A DNA stretch of 64,000 bases from UBA4466 sp963925035 (GTDB lineage: Bacteria; Bacteroidota; Bacteroidia; Flavobacteriales_D; Crocinitomicaceae). Shown piece after piece: positions 33,732 through 41,948 of this stretch. The stretch spans positions 1 through 64,000 of the forward strand of contig CAWUSK010000006.1 of the NCBI GenBank assembly GCA_963925035.1, in the 5' to 3' direction. Numbering within the stretch: position 1 is the stretch's first letter; each line of letters starts with the position of its first letter. The notes under the pieces are model-generated. The model was given only the letters and a program-made list of their open reading frames with translations. It was not told the DNA's origin and did not search any database. The position numbers and the translations under genes were made by a program.

Positions 33732-34636
33732 TTCACATACGTTGCGAAACCGTGCACACGCTTGGTCCAGTATTCTGAACTTTCAATATCTGTAATAATA
33801 ACTCCTTTGCTTGAACTAGCGTGAATCATTACGATCGGCTGGCCTTTTTCAGAAATGACAATTCCAACATGTGAAATTCCAGAACCATTGCTAAAAAAGA
33901 TTAAATCACCTTTTTGAACATTTTTATCTTTTACTTTCTTACCATCGCTATATTGATCTTCAGATCTTCGCGGCAATTCATTTCCAAAATCTTTCATTAC
34001 ATAACTTGTAAATCCACTACAGTCAAATCCATTTGGAGAATTTCCAGCCCAAACATATGGTGTTCCAAGGTGCTTTTTTGCGTTAGCAACAATCATACTT
34101 CTTGACGCAGAAGCGCCGGCACTCTCCTCTACTCCATCATTTTCAACAAGAATAGGTTCTCCAATCACCGGTGAATTTTCAACATCTAAATCAGGAATAC
34201 CATCGTACATTTTTACCAAGGCTGCTTTTATTTCAGTAAACGCTTTATTGTTTCCTACCCTCTTAAGATCGGATGCCCATGACATCAAATCTGCTTTGAT
34301 CCAATTTAGTTCGTACATGTGTGCATTGAACAACATCTCACCGTTTGGTGAATTTTTCACTTTTAGAAATAACTCCAATGCTTCACTAATGGATTGAGAA
34401 TGTCGTTTCAGCCACAAATCATTCTGAGCCAACTGCAACATGCTCATACTTTTATAGTAAGTTGGGAGCAAGGAGTAATCGTACGAAGGATTATCGAGTA
34501 AGAGATTTGATTTTCGATGAACTGCTTTATAGTGTTTTTGAGCGAACAACATTTCTAGCTTGTCAAATTCTGGTTGCTGCGCTGCTGAATTCAATGAAAT
34601 TATCCCCACTAACAAAACCAATAAACTCTTTATCAT
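33728..34636 (-). CDS. Exported NlpC/P60 (C40) peptidase
   Basis: 302 residues with a signal peptide (LLVLLVGIISLNSAAQQ). Residues about 20-165 are a helical region of unknown type. The C40 domain follows: Cys in NGFDCSGFTSYV (about 207), His in ISHVGIVIS (about 257), third polar residue in IHASSSKG (about 278). Such enzymes cut D-Glu-mDAP bonds in peptidoglycan stem peptides. Together with the glucosaminidase nearby it points to wall remodelling. Confidence 0.88.
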   Translation of the reverse strand: MIKSLLVLLVGIISLNSAAQQPEFDKLEMLFAQKHYKAVHRKSNLLLDNPSYDYSLLPTYYKSMSMLQLAQNDLWLKRHSQSISEALELFLKVKNSPNGEMLFNAHMYELNWIKADLMSWASDLKRVGNNKAFTEIKAALVKMYDGIPDLDVENSPVIGEPILVENDGVEESAGASASRSMIVANAKKHLGTPYVWAGNSPNGFDCSGFTSYVMKDFGNELPRRSEDQYSDGKKVKDKNVQKGDLIFFSNGSGISHVGIVISEKGQPIVMIHASSSKGVIITDIESSEYWTKRVHGFATYVN

Positions 34637-34687
34637 AATTTCCCTAATCTTTTACGAAGTACGCTATAAATTGTATTTCATTTGAAA

Positions 34688-34695
34688 CAAAATTA
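34688..34695 (-). promoter_or_regulatory. Possible promoter -7 box for the NlpC/P60 gene
   Basis: TAATTTTG on the minus strand matches TAnnTTTG, 51 bases before the start codon. No -33 element found. Confidence 0.35.
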
Positions 34696-34834
34696 AAATT
34701 CATTCCACAATGCATTGTTTATTACAATTGGCGCCGTTTAACATAATTTATCCTTTCTATTTGTATTAGAATCATTAAATTTACCTTAGTAAGCAATATA
34801 AGTCACTTTTATTGTATAATTTGAAAATCAAACT

Positions 34835-36427
34835 ATGAAAATCATTTCCACACTCATTTTTACGCTAATAGCACTTGTTACTTTTAGCCAAAATGATTCT
34901 AAACTTTCAACCTCCATCAAATTTGATGAAGTAATTTCATACGTTAATCGAATGTATGTAGATGATGTAAATGCGGAGGAATTAACAAATACCGCTATCG
35001 TCGCAATGCTTGAAAAATTAGATCCACACTCAACATTCATTTCAAAAGACGAAGTTGAAGGTGCGAATGAAAAAATAAATGGAAACTTTGTTGGTGTTGG
35101 AATTCGTTTTCAAATTTTAAAAGATACACTTCATGTTGTTTCAACAATTCCTGGTGGGCCTTCTGAAAAGATTGGACTGCTTGCTGGAGATCAAATCATT
35201 CGTGTTTCTGACACCTTAATCGCTGGGACAGGATTGAAAAACAGTGATGTTAGAGGTAAATTATTAGGAGAAAAAGGCACAAAAGTAATTGTCACAGTGA
35301 AACGAGGGGAATCAGCGGATTTAATCGATTTCACAATTACAAGAGATGTTATTCCTGTCCATTCAGTTGATGCAGCTTACATGGTTTCTTCAGAAACGGG
35401 TTACATCAAATTAAATTCATTTTCAAGATCATCGTTAGAAGAAGTTCAAGATGGAATGAAAAAACTGAAAAAAGAAGGTATGAAAAACCTAATCCTTGAC
35501 TTACAAGGAAATGGCGGAGGATTGTTATATACAGCGAAGTACATTACAGATGAGTTTTTATCTGATAACAAATTGATTGTATATTCAGAAGGCAGATCAC
35601 AACCAAGAATTGACCTAAGTGCTGAAAAAAAGGGAATGTTTGAAACCGGAAAACTAATTTTATTGACTGATGAGTATTCTGCTTCAGCAAGTGAGATTTT
35701 AGCTGGTGCTATTCAAGATTGGGACCGTGGATTAATTGTAGGCCGCAGAACTTACGGAAAAGGATTAGTGCAGCGACCAATTGATTTATCTGACGGATCT
35801 CAAATTCGCTTGACAATTGCCCGTTATTATACGCCAAGCGGTCGTTTCATCCAAAAGCCTTACGAAGATGCTGCTTCGTACAGATCTGATATTTTAGACC
35901 GTTACGAGCATGGTGAATTTATGAGTCAAGATTCCATTCAATTTCCTGATTCGTTAAAAAGAACAACGCTATTGAAACAACGTACGGTTTTTAGTGGCGG
36001 TGGTATTATGCCAGATTATTTTGTTCCACTTGACACGATTGGAACTTCACCATACTTCTCTTCAATTGTGAGAGGCGGACATGTAAACAGATATTCTCTT
36101 ACATACGTAAACGAAAACAGAGCTTCCATTGAAAAGCAGTATCCTAAATTTGCAGATTTCAAGGCTAAATTTGTGATTGACAAACCATTTATGGATAAAT
36201 TCTTCGCATACCTTGCAGTAGAAGATCCAAAAATTGAATTCAATGAAAAAGAATACGAAACAAGCGAAAAATTACTGAAGTTACAGTTCAAAGCAATGTT
36301 AGCTCAAGACATTTGGGGATACAGTGAGTTTTACCAAATTTATAATGATTCAAATGAAATTTTACAAAAAGCGATTGAAATCATTGAATCAAGTGAATAC
36401 GAAAAAGCGAACTTAAGTCAAATTTAA
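34835..36427 (+). CDS. S41 family C-terminal processing peptidase
   Basis: 530 residues with a signal peptide (TLIFTLIALVTFSQN). A PDZ domain covers about 75-160 (VGVGIRFQILKDTLHVVSTI, with PGGPSEKIGLLAGDQIIRV next). The tail-specific protease core has Ser in SASASEILAGAI (about 282) and Lys in RRTYGKGLVQRP (about 307), the Ser-Lys pair of CtpA/Prc. A helical domain of about 170 residues ends the protein. It degrades or processes periplasmic proteins from the C-terminus. A DUF1573 lipoprotein gene follows after 15 bases. Confidence 0.92.
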   Translation: MKIISTLIFTLIALVTFSQNDSKLSTSIKFDEVISYVNRMYVDDVNAEELTNTAIVAMLEKLDPHSTFISKDEVEGANEKINGNFVGVGIRFQILKDTLHVVSTIPGGPSEKIGLLAGDQIIRVSDTLIAGTGLKNSDVRGKLLGEKGTKVIVTVKRGESADLIDFTITRDVIPVHSVDAAYMVSSETGYIKLNSFSRSSLEEVQDGMKKLKKEGMKNLILDLQGNGGGLLYTAKYITDEFLSDNKLIVYSEGRSQPRIDLSAEKKGMFETGKLILLTDEYSASASEILAGAIQDWDRGLIVGRRTYGKGLVQRPIDLSDGSQIRLTIARYYTPSGRFIQKPYEDAASYRSDILDRYEHGEFMSQDSIQFPDSLKRTTLLKQRTVFSGGGIMPDYFVPLDTIGTSPYFSSIVRGGHVNRYSLTYVNENRASIEKQYPKFADFKAKFVIDKPFMDKFFAYLAVEDPKIEFNEKEYETSEKLLKLQFKAMLAQDIWGYSEFYQIYNDSNEILQKAIEIIESSEYEKANLSQI

Positions 36428-36442
36428 AATTTACACATACAA

Positions 36443-36952
36443 ATGAATAACGGTATAATTGCAGTAGCACTAGGATTAGTAATGAGCTCATGCTCTGATT
36501 CATCACACGAAATTAAAGCTCAAGATGGCGAAGTTGTATCAAGCGTAGTTGCTGGAGCACAATCAGAAAAAGAGCTAAAAGAAGCCCTAAAGGAAATTGA
36601 GGCTGAAGAAAAACAACTTCTTAAACAAGAAAAAGATTCATACACTTCCCTCACCTTCGATAAATTGAAACATGATTTTGGAAATGTTCGTGCCGAAGAA
36701 GAAAATACAACGGAATTTAAAGTAACTAACACAGGTAACAGGCCTTTGATTCTTTCTGATGTTTCTGCTAGCTGTGGTTGTACCATGCCTCAAAAACCAG
36801 AAGGACCAATTGCACCAGGTAAATCTGATGTTATAAAGGTGACATTTAAATCAAAACCAGGACAAGAAAATGAAATAAAGAAAACAGTAACTGTTACGGC
36901 AAATACTGAAGAGAAAATTCACCTGTTAGAAATTAGGGCTTTTGTGAAGTAA
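36443..36952 (+). CDS. DUF1573 domain lipoprotein
   Basis: 169 residues. The leader ends in LGLVMSSCSDS, a lipobox. An acidic, Lys/Glu-rich helical stretch (about 40-70) leads to a DUF1573 Ig-like domain: DFGNVRAEEENTTEFKVTNT, DVSASCGCTMPQKPEGPIAP and VTFKSKPGQENEIKKTVTVT. DUF1573 domains resemble ASPM/SPD-2/hydin beta-sandwiches; their function in Bacteroidota is not established. Likely co-transcribed with the S41 protease. Confidence 0.88.
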   Translation: MNNGIIAVALGLVMSSCSDSSHEIKAQDGEVVSSVVAGAQSEKELKEALKEIEAEEKQLLKQEKDSYTSLTFDKLKHDFGNVRAEEENTTEFKVTNTGNRPLILSDVSASCGCTMPQKPEGPIAPGKSDVIKVTFKSKPGQENEIKKTVTVTANTEEKIHLLEIRAFVK

Positions 36953-37152
36953 GTGGAACTTTAAGTTATTTCTCATGTTTCTAATATGAACTAACTGCAG
37001 GGACTTCATACTAATTATGAAGACCATGTTTTGTTTTACAGAACTTCCGGCTTCAATACCTAGCTAATCCGTTTAATTTCTTAACTGAATAAAGTAGATT
37101 CCTAGACTCAAGGCTTTCGTTGAAATTCGATATACTTTACTCGGGTTATCAA

Positions 37153-38631
37153 TTAGAATATTCGCCGAACCAATTTCTGAAGGTAATTATTTAATTTTGG
37201 TTCAATTCTAAATACCAACATTGGAATTCCAAATACCATTGTAATTACTGACGACGAAATAAAAATATTAACAAAAATATTCTCAGTTAAGACTGGTATA
37301 AATTCCCCCAAGGCAATTGTGGCTAAAATCAATCCAATTATTGGAATTTGATTCATTTGAAATGGATGAACTTTAAAATTATACCAAACAAAAAACAATC
37401 GTAACAAATTGTATACAATCATTGCCAACATCGTTGAAATAGCTGCACCCGCTATACCGTAATATGGTATTAAAATGTAATTCAGAACTCCCACTAGTAT
37501 TATCATGATAAATGTGAAAAGGATGTCAACTCGGTATTTTTTTGATGTATTTAATATCATCGCGTTAATTCCAGTATACATATCGAATAACTTCCCTATC
37601 ATTAGAAATAAGAATACCATTATTCCTTCTGCAAATTCCTTCGGTAAAAACGAAAATAATTCAATTCGACTTGCCCACACTACTGCAAATAAATAACCAC
37701 CAATTATCAAACTCATAGTGCTTACATCTTTATATAGGTCTGACATATCCTTCATTCTTCTTTCCTTCCAGTACAAAGAAACAAATGGGATAGAAACACG
37801 GATTATCGAACGAAAGGGTACTTGTAAAGCCGAAGTCAAATAAATAACGGTACTATAAACACCTGCTCCTGAAAGCCCAATCATCGACGCAATCATTGCA
37901 ACATCGAGTGTTGAAACCACCATTGCTCCAAGTGAGTTAGTATAACTATAAAGGCCATACTTTATTAAAATAAATTTGAAACGCTTTGGTATTTGAATTT
38001 TAGTTCTGAAACTCTTTATTTCACCTAAGCGAATCAAATAAATCACTAGTAATAGCAACGGAATTAGAAAAGACAAACTGTTACCTATTAAAAACTCATC
38101 GAACGAAATGGTTTTGAAATACAAGGCAAACAATAATCCTGTAACAATCAGTCTCAACAAAATCTCATAGACAAATGCAGGAAATACGTTTTTGTAAAGG
38201 CCTCTGAGGTAATTTTCAAACAATAAGTAAAACACATTTGCTATTCCAATTGGAATGACCCAATAATAATATGCAATAAATTCACTTGAATTTTCTCGAT
38301 AAAAGGAAGTTACGCTATCACTGAAAAAAATTGCTAAAAGCGTTGTTAAAACAGAACCAATAAGAGCAATTGACACTACTAATTTTAGAAATCCGTAATT
38401 ATTTCTCTCCTTATTTCTGAAGTAGGGGAAAAATTTCCAAGACGTATTAACGACACCCAAACTCGAAAATTGAGCAAACAGTAAACCAATAGAAATTAAT
38501 AAATTTATTAGTCCAATTTGGTCAGTAGATAGTATAAAAACAAACAAAACACCTTTATTCAAGTATCCCAATACCAATCCAAGGTATGAAATAATCATAG
38601 TACGAAAAGCATCTCGTTGGATAATTCCCAT
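37153..38631 (-). CDS. Polysaccharide flippase (Wzx/MOP family)
   Basis: 492 residues, 12-14 membrane helices, with a short basic N-terminus (MGIIQRDAFRTMIISYLGLV). The pattern of paired helices and ENYLRGLYKNVFPAFVYEIL fits the oligosaccharide flippase branch of the MOP superfamily, which moves lipid-linked glycan units across the inner membrane. It is divergent from a glycosyltransferase-like gene and two FkbM methyltransferases, which together look like a small surface-glycan group. No Wzy polymerase is seen. Confidence 0.85.
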   Translation of the reverse strand: MGIIQRDAFRTMIISYLGLVLGYLNKGVLFVFILSTDQIGLINLLISIGLLFAQFSSLGVVNTSWKFFPYFRNKERNNYGFLKLVVSIALIGSVLTTLLAIFFSDSVTSFYRENSSEFIAYYYWVIPIGIANVFYLLFENYLRGLYKNVFPAFVYEILLRLIVTGLLFALYFKTISFDEFLIGNSLSFLIPLLLLVIYLIRLGEIKSFRTKIQIPKRFKFILIKYGLYSYTNSLGAMVVSTLDVAMIASMIGLSGAGVYSTVIYLTSALQVPFRSIIRVSIPFVSLYWKERRMKDMSDLYKDVSTMSLIIGGYLFAVVWASRIELFSFLPKEFAEGIMVFLFLMIGKLFDMYTGINAMILNTSKKYRVDILFTFIMIILVGVLNYILIPYYGIAGAAISTMLAMIVYNLLRLFFVWYNFKVHPFQMNQIPIIGLILATIALGEFIPVLTENIFVNIFISSSVITMVFGIPMLVFRIEPKLNNYLQKLVRRIF

Positions 38632-38737
38632 TGATTTAATTTTTTACAAAAATAATCGTAATATCGACTTTTTAAAGGCAATCTTCGTGCACTCCCCCTT
38701 TTTACTCTAAAATAAAATGGAATGGATTTTTTTATAA

Positions 38738-38745
38738 TATATTTG
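38738..38745 (+). promoter_or_regulatory. Promoter -7 box for the glycan methylation group
   Basis: TATATTTG, an exact TAnnTTTG match, 35 bases before the glycosyltransferase-like gene. Upstream is AT-rich without a clear -33 element. Confidence 0.45.
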
Positions 38746-38780
38746 TATCATACAATTTATTAATAATTCCCTTTACCAGT

Positions 38781-39992
38781 ATGCTTTCTAATGAGAAAAT
38801 TAATTTATGTGTTATTGAATTGGATTTTCATTTTGACTTATTAGACAGTCTTTTAAAAATTGTAGAAAATACCAATTATTCAATTCATGTTTTTACAACT
38901 AAGAGAAACATGGAGTTATTGAAAGGTATTCAATACCATGACTCTATTACTTTTCACATATTAAACTCATTTTCAAAATACCTATTTTTAAGAAAACACG
39001 CAGATTTATTTGAGCAAAGCGACGTAATATTTATAAATACCATTGCAACTGACTTTGGAGCTTATCTAGCATTAAAAGATCCCTCAAAAATAATCTTGAG
39101 AATTCACAATATCAATAAACAATTCAATCCAAATCGGTCAATCTACTTCCCCAACTCACTATTTTCTTTTTGGAAATTTTCCTCTTATATTGTCCGTCAA
39201 GTAATTCTAAAACTATTCCCAATTCATAGACGAATACTCAACAATCGTATACAACACTTCACATTTCCCGATGATGGATTAAAGGAGTATGTAATCAATA
39301 AAAAATATTTACCTGCAGAAAAAGTCATCCCTTCAATTCCATTCAAGGTGTTTTCCTCTACCCTAACACCTTCAGAATTTGATGATGAATTAAGAATTAC
39401 AATAATTGGAGGAATTGATAAGAAAAGACGCGATTATTACACGGCCATTGAAGCATTAAAGCATATCTATCATACAAACAAATCAAATTTAAAGATCTCT
39501 TTGACGCTATTGGGTAGCTCCGAAGGTGAATATGGAGAGTTTATCAAAGAGGAATTATTAAAAATCAAACACCCATCCTTGAGGCTTACTTTTTTTGACA
39601 GTCGTGTTAATGAATCACACTTTTTAACTGTTATGAACTCCTCACATATCATTATAAGTCCTATCATACAAGATTCTAAAGCAGAAATCTACCATGAAAC
39701 ATATGGTGAAACAAAAACATCTGGCAGTATTTTAGACTTTATGAAATTTGGGATTTTAACCTTAACTCCTGATTATTACTCACCTCCAAGTGAATTAGAG
39801 AAATATATTCTAAAATATACCGACGGCATAAATTTGGCTGAGATACTTATTGACTTCTATTCAAATCCAACTAAATTGAACCTGTTAAATGAAAAATCAA
39901 AGGCTTTTGCTTCAAAAAAATACTCGAAAAAAGAATTGTTTTCAATATCTCATACTATATTTACATCTATAAAGAACAAAGGGAATGTTTAA
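38781..39992 (+). CDS. Glycosyltransferase-like protein (GT-B fold suspected)
   Basis: 403 residues, no membrane helix. Organisation looks like a two-Rossmann GT-B protein: N-half with VIFINTIATDFGAYLAL and IILRIHNINKQFNPN (a HNxN acceptor-side motif), C-half starting at ELRITIIGGIDKKRRDY, then LTLLGSSEGEYGEF and the donor-side YGETKTSGSILDFMKFGILT, where E and the GS segment resemble an EX7E-like region. No family name can be given. It overlaps the first FkbM gene by 8 bases. Codons are very A/T-rich. Confidence 0.7.
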   Translation: MLSNEKINLCVIELDFHFDLLDSLLKIVENTNYSIHVFTTKRNMELLKGIQYHDSITFHILNSFSKYLFLRKHADLFEQSDVIFINTIATDFGAYLALKDPSKIILRIHNINKQFNPNRSIYFPNSLFSFWKFSSYIVRQVILKLFPIHRRILNNRIQHFTFPDDGLKEYVINKKYLPAEKVIPSIPFKVFSSTLTPSEFDDELRITIIGGIDKKRRDYYTAIEALKHIYHTNKSNLKISLTLLGSSEGEYGEFIKEELLKIKHPSLRLTFFDSRVNESHFLTVMNSSHIIISPIIQDSKAEIYHETYGETKTSGSILDFMKFGILTLTPDYYSPPSELEKYILKYTDGINLAEILIDFYSNPTKLNLLNEKSKAFASKKYSKKELFSISHTIFTSIKNKGNV

Positions 39993-40824
39993 GAACATAA
40001 AATATGATATCTATCAAAATTTAGGCATTTATTTCCCTATGTTTTTTAAAAAAAAGATGTTCTCTAATTTAAATGATTCTTTAAAAAAAGGCTCGGATAA
40101 ATTACCACCGGAAAAGGAATTACTAATCTTACAATTATTCATTAATAAAGCGTCCATTGTCATTGATGTTGGTGCTAATAATGGGCTTTACTGCCATTAC
40201 TTTCAACACATAATTGGAGCTAAAGAAATACATGCATTTGAACCAATTCCGACGTTGTATTTGAAATTAACCAAATGGTTCAAGAATATTCATTTTTATC
40301 CTTTTGCTGTTAGTGATAAAAAATCAGAGACACTTTTAAGAATACCGTATATCAATTCAATTAAATACGAAACGAGAGCAAAACTTGACTCGTTGGTTGA
40401 AAAAGATGAAACGGACTTTAAGGAAATAGCGATTCAAACTGAAACTTTAGACCGTTTGTTTTTGAATAAATTGACTTCTTTAGACTTTATCAAAATTGAC
40501 ATTGAAGGCCACGAACTTAAAGCTGTAATGGGCGCTGAAGAATTAATCAACAAGCATCATCCTGTGTTAATGATTGAAATTGAGGAGCGACACCATTCGT
40601 CAAATCTAACTTCTGTTATTGAAACAATTGAAAACCTAGGATATGAGTGTTGTTTCTTTGATTATTCGCTTAAAAAGATTGTCTCTTTTACAGAGTTTGA
40701 TTTGCAAAAACATCAAAATGTAAATGCAACAGATTCAACTTACATCAACAACTTTTTATTCCTGCCACTTAACTCATATATTATCAATGATTTAAACGAT
40801 CAGATAAAGACAATTCTTAATTAA
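39985..40824 (+). CDS. FkbM family methyltransferase
   Basis: 279 residues. SAM motif VIDVGANNGLYCHYF (about 53), HAFEPIPTLYLKL as the acidic loop, and the FkbM signature DFIKIDIEGHELKAVMGAEE (about 170). The protein probably methylates a sugar hydroxyl on the glycan made by this group. It starts inside the end of the preceding glycosyltransferase-like gene (8-base overlap) and is followed two bases later by a second FkbM gene. Confidence 0.85.
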   Translation: MFKNIKYDIYQNLGIYFPMFFKKKMFSNLNDSLKKGSDKLPPEKELLILQLFINKASIVIDVGANNGLYCHYFQHIIGAKEIHAFEPIPTLYLKLTKWFKNIHFYPFAVSDKKSETLLRIPYINSIKYETRAKLDSLVEKDETDFKEIAIQTETLDRLFLNKLTSLDFIKIDIEGHELKAVMGAEELINKHHPVLMIEIEERHHSSNLTSVIETIENLGYECCFFDYSLKKIVSFTEFDLQKHQNVNATDSTYINNFLFLPLNSYIINDLNDQIKTILN

Positions 40825-40826
40825 CT

Positions 40827-41627
40827 ATGAAACTTTTTTTTATAAACATTTTAAAATTTCTATTTGATAACCAACTCGGACAAAGGTTATTACAAAAGAT
40901 TCATTTATTGGTTTTATACATGCAAAACTATGGATTAACAGGCGATCTGGATCATAGTGGAGAGTTGAATGTAATTAAGCGACTTGGAAAACAATTAAAC
41001 CTCAAAGAAAAATCAGTTGTTTTTGATGTAGGAGCGAATGTAGGGAAATACGTCTCATATTTAGACAAGTACATTTCAACTGAGTATCATGCATATTGTT
41101 TTGAACCTTCAAAAACTACATTTAAGGAACTAGAAGAAAATACATCTCAAATAAAAAACATTCACCTTATAAATAAAGGGTTGGGAGATAAAACCGAATC
41201 CTTGACATTGTATTCAAACGAAATTTCAAATACGCAATCGTCCATCCTAAAAAGGGACATGTCTCACTGGGAAAAGGACTACAACCTAGTAAATGAAGAA
41301 ACGGTTGAAATAACAACTTTAGATATTTTTTGTAGCGAAAATAACATTGATTTTATAGATTTCATGAAAGTTGATGTTGAAGGGTACGAAATGAATATGT
41401 TCAAAGGAGCCAATCAATTTCTAACTTCTAAAAAAATAGGTGCAATTCAATTCGAATTAGGCGTAGCATCAGTTGATGGTAAATACTTTTTCAAAGATGT
41501 ATTTTATTTACTCCATGAAAATTATAGAATTTACAGAATTACACCTAGGCATTTGTTCGAAATAAAAAAATACAGCGAACAGCACGAAGTTTTCCTAACA
41601 ACGAACTATTTGGCAATTTTACGCTAG
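40827..41627 (+). CDS. FkbM family methyltransferase
   Basis: 266 residues. SAM motif VVFDVGANVGKYVSYL (about 69), CFEPSKTTFKELEENT, and the signature DFMKVDVEGYEMNMFKGA (about 185). It is no close copy of the preceding methyltransferase: lengths, loops and ends differ. The N-terminal 45 residues are hydrophobic and basic and may touch the membrane. It likely methylates another position of the same glycan. Confidence 0.85.
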   Translation: MKLFFINILKFLFDNQLGQRLLQKIHLLVLYMQNYGLTGDLDHSGELNVIKRLGKQLNLKEKSVVFDVGANVGKYVSYLDKYISTEYHAYCFEPSKTTFKELEENTSQIKNIHLINKGLGDKTESLTLYSNEISNTQSSILKRDMSHWEKDYNLVNEETVEITTLDIFCSENNIDFIDFMKVDVEGYEMNMFKGANQFLTSKKIGAIQFELGVASVDGKYFFKDVFYLLHENYRIYRITPRHLFEIKKYSEQHEVFLTTNYLAILR

Positions 41628-41888
41628 TTAATAGATCTTTGAGTAAAAAGAATAAGTTGAATCGAATTATAAACTTCGTTTTAAGAGGTATTCGTTGCTT
41701 CTAGTTAATTTTAAATCTCATTAGCAGTCTTATAAGGACAACTCAAATAAGCTGATAAAGAATCTATCTATATCAATCATATATTGATAAGATTACGCGA
41801 AGCCCTTCATTGTTTGATTCAGAAACTTTAAATAGAAGATTTGCGATTTTAATAACTCAACAGGTCAATCAATCTTTCCATTTATCAT
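41628..41888. other. Intergenic region without a detected gene
   Basis: AT-rich stretch with stops in all frames. No tRNA, promoter with both boxes or long repeat was seen; only the terminator at its right end is clear. Confidence 0.6.
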
Positions 41889-41889
41889 T

Positions 41890-41925
41890 AAAAAAACCCT
41901 TTGAACAATTGATGTCCAAAGGGTT
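41890..41925 (-). terminator. Intrinsic terminator of the YfhO-family gene
   Basis: Nine-base stem AACCCTTTG (41895-41903) and CAAAGGGTT (41917-41925), 13-base loop, then a T run on the minus strand (41890-41896). Confidence 0.85.
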
Positions 41926-41948
41926 AAATTTCTTGAATAAAACAGGCT

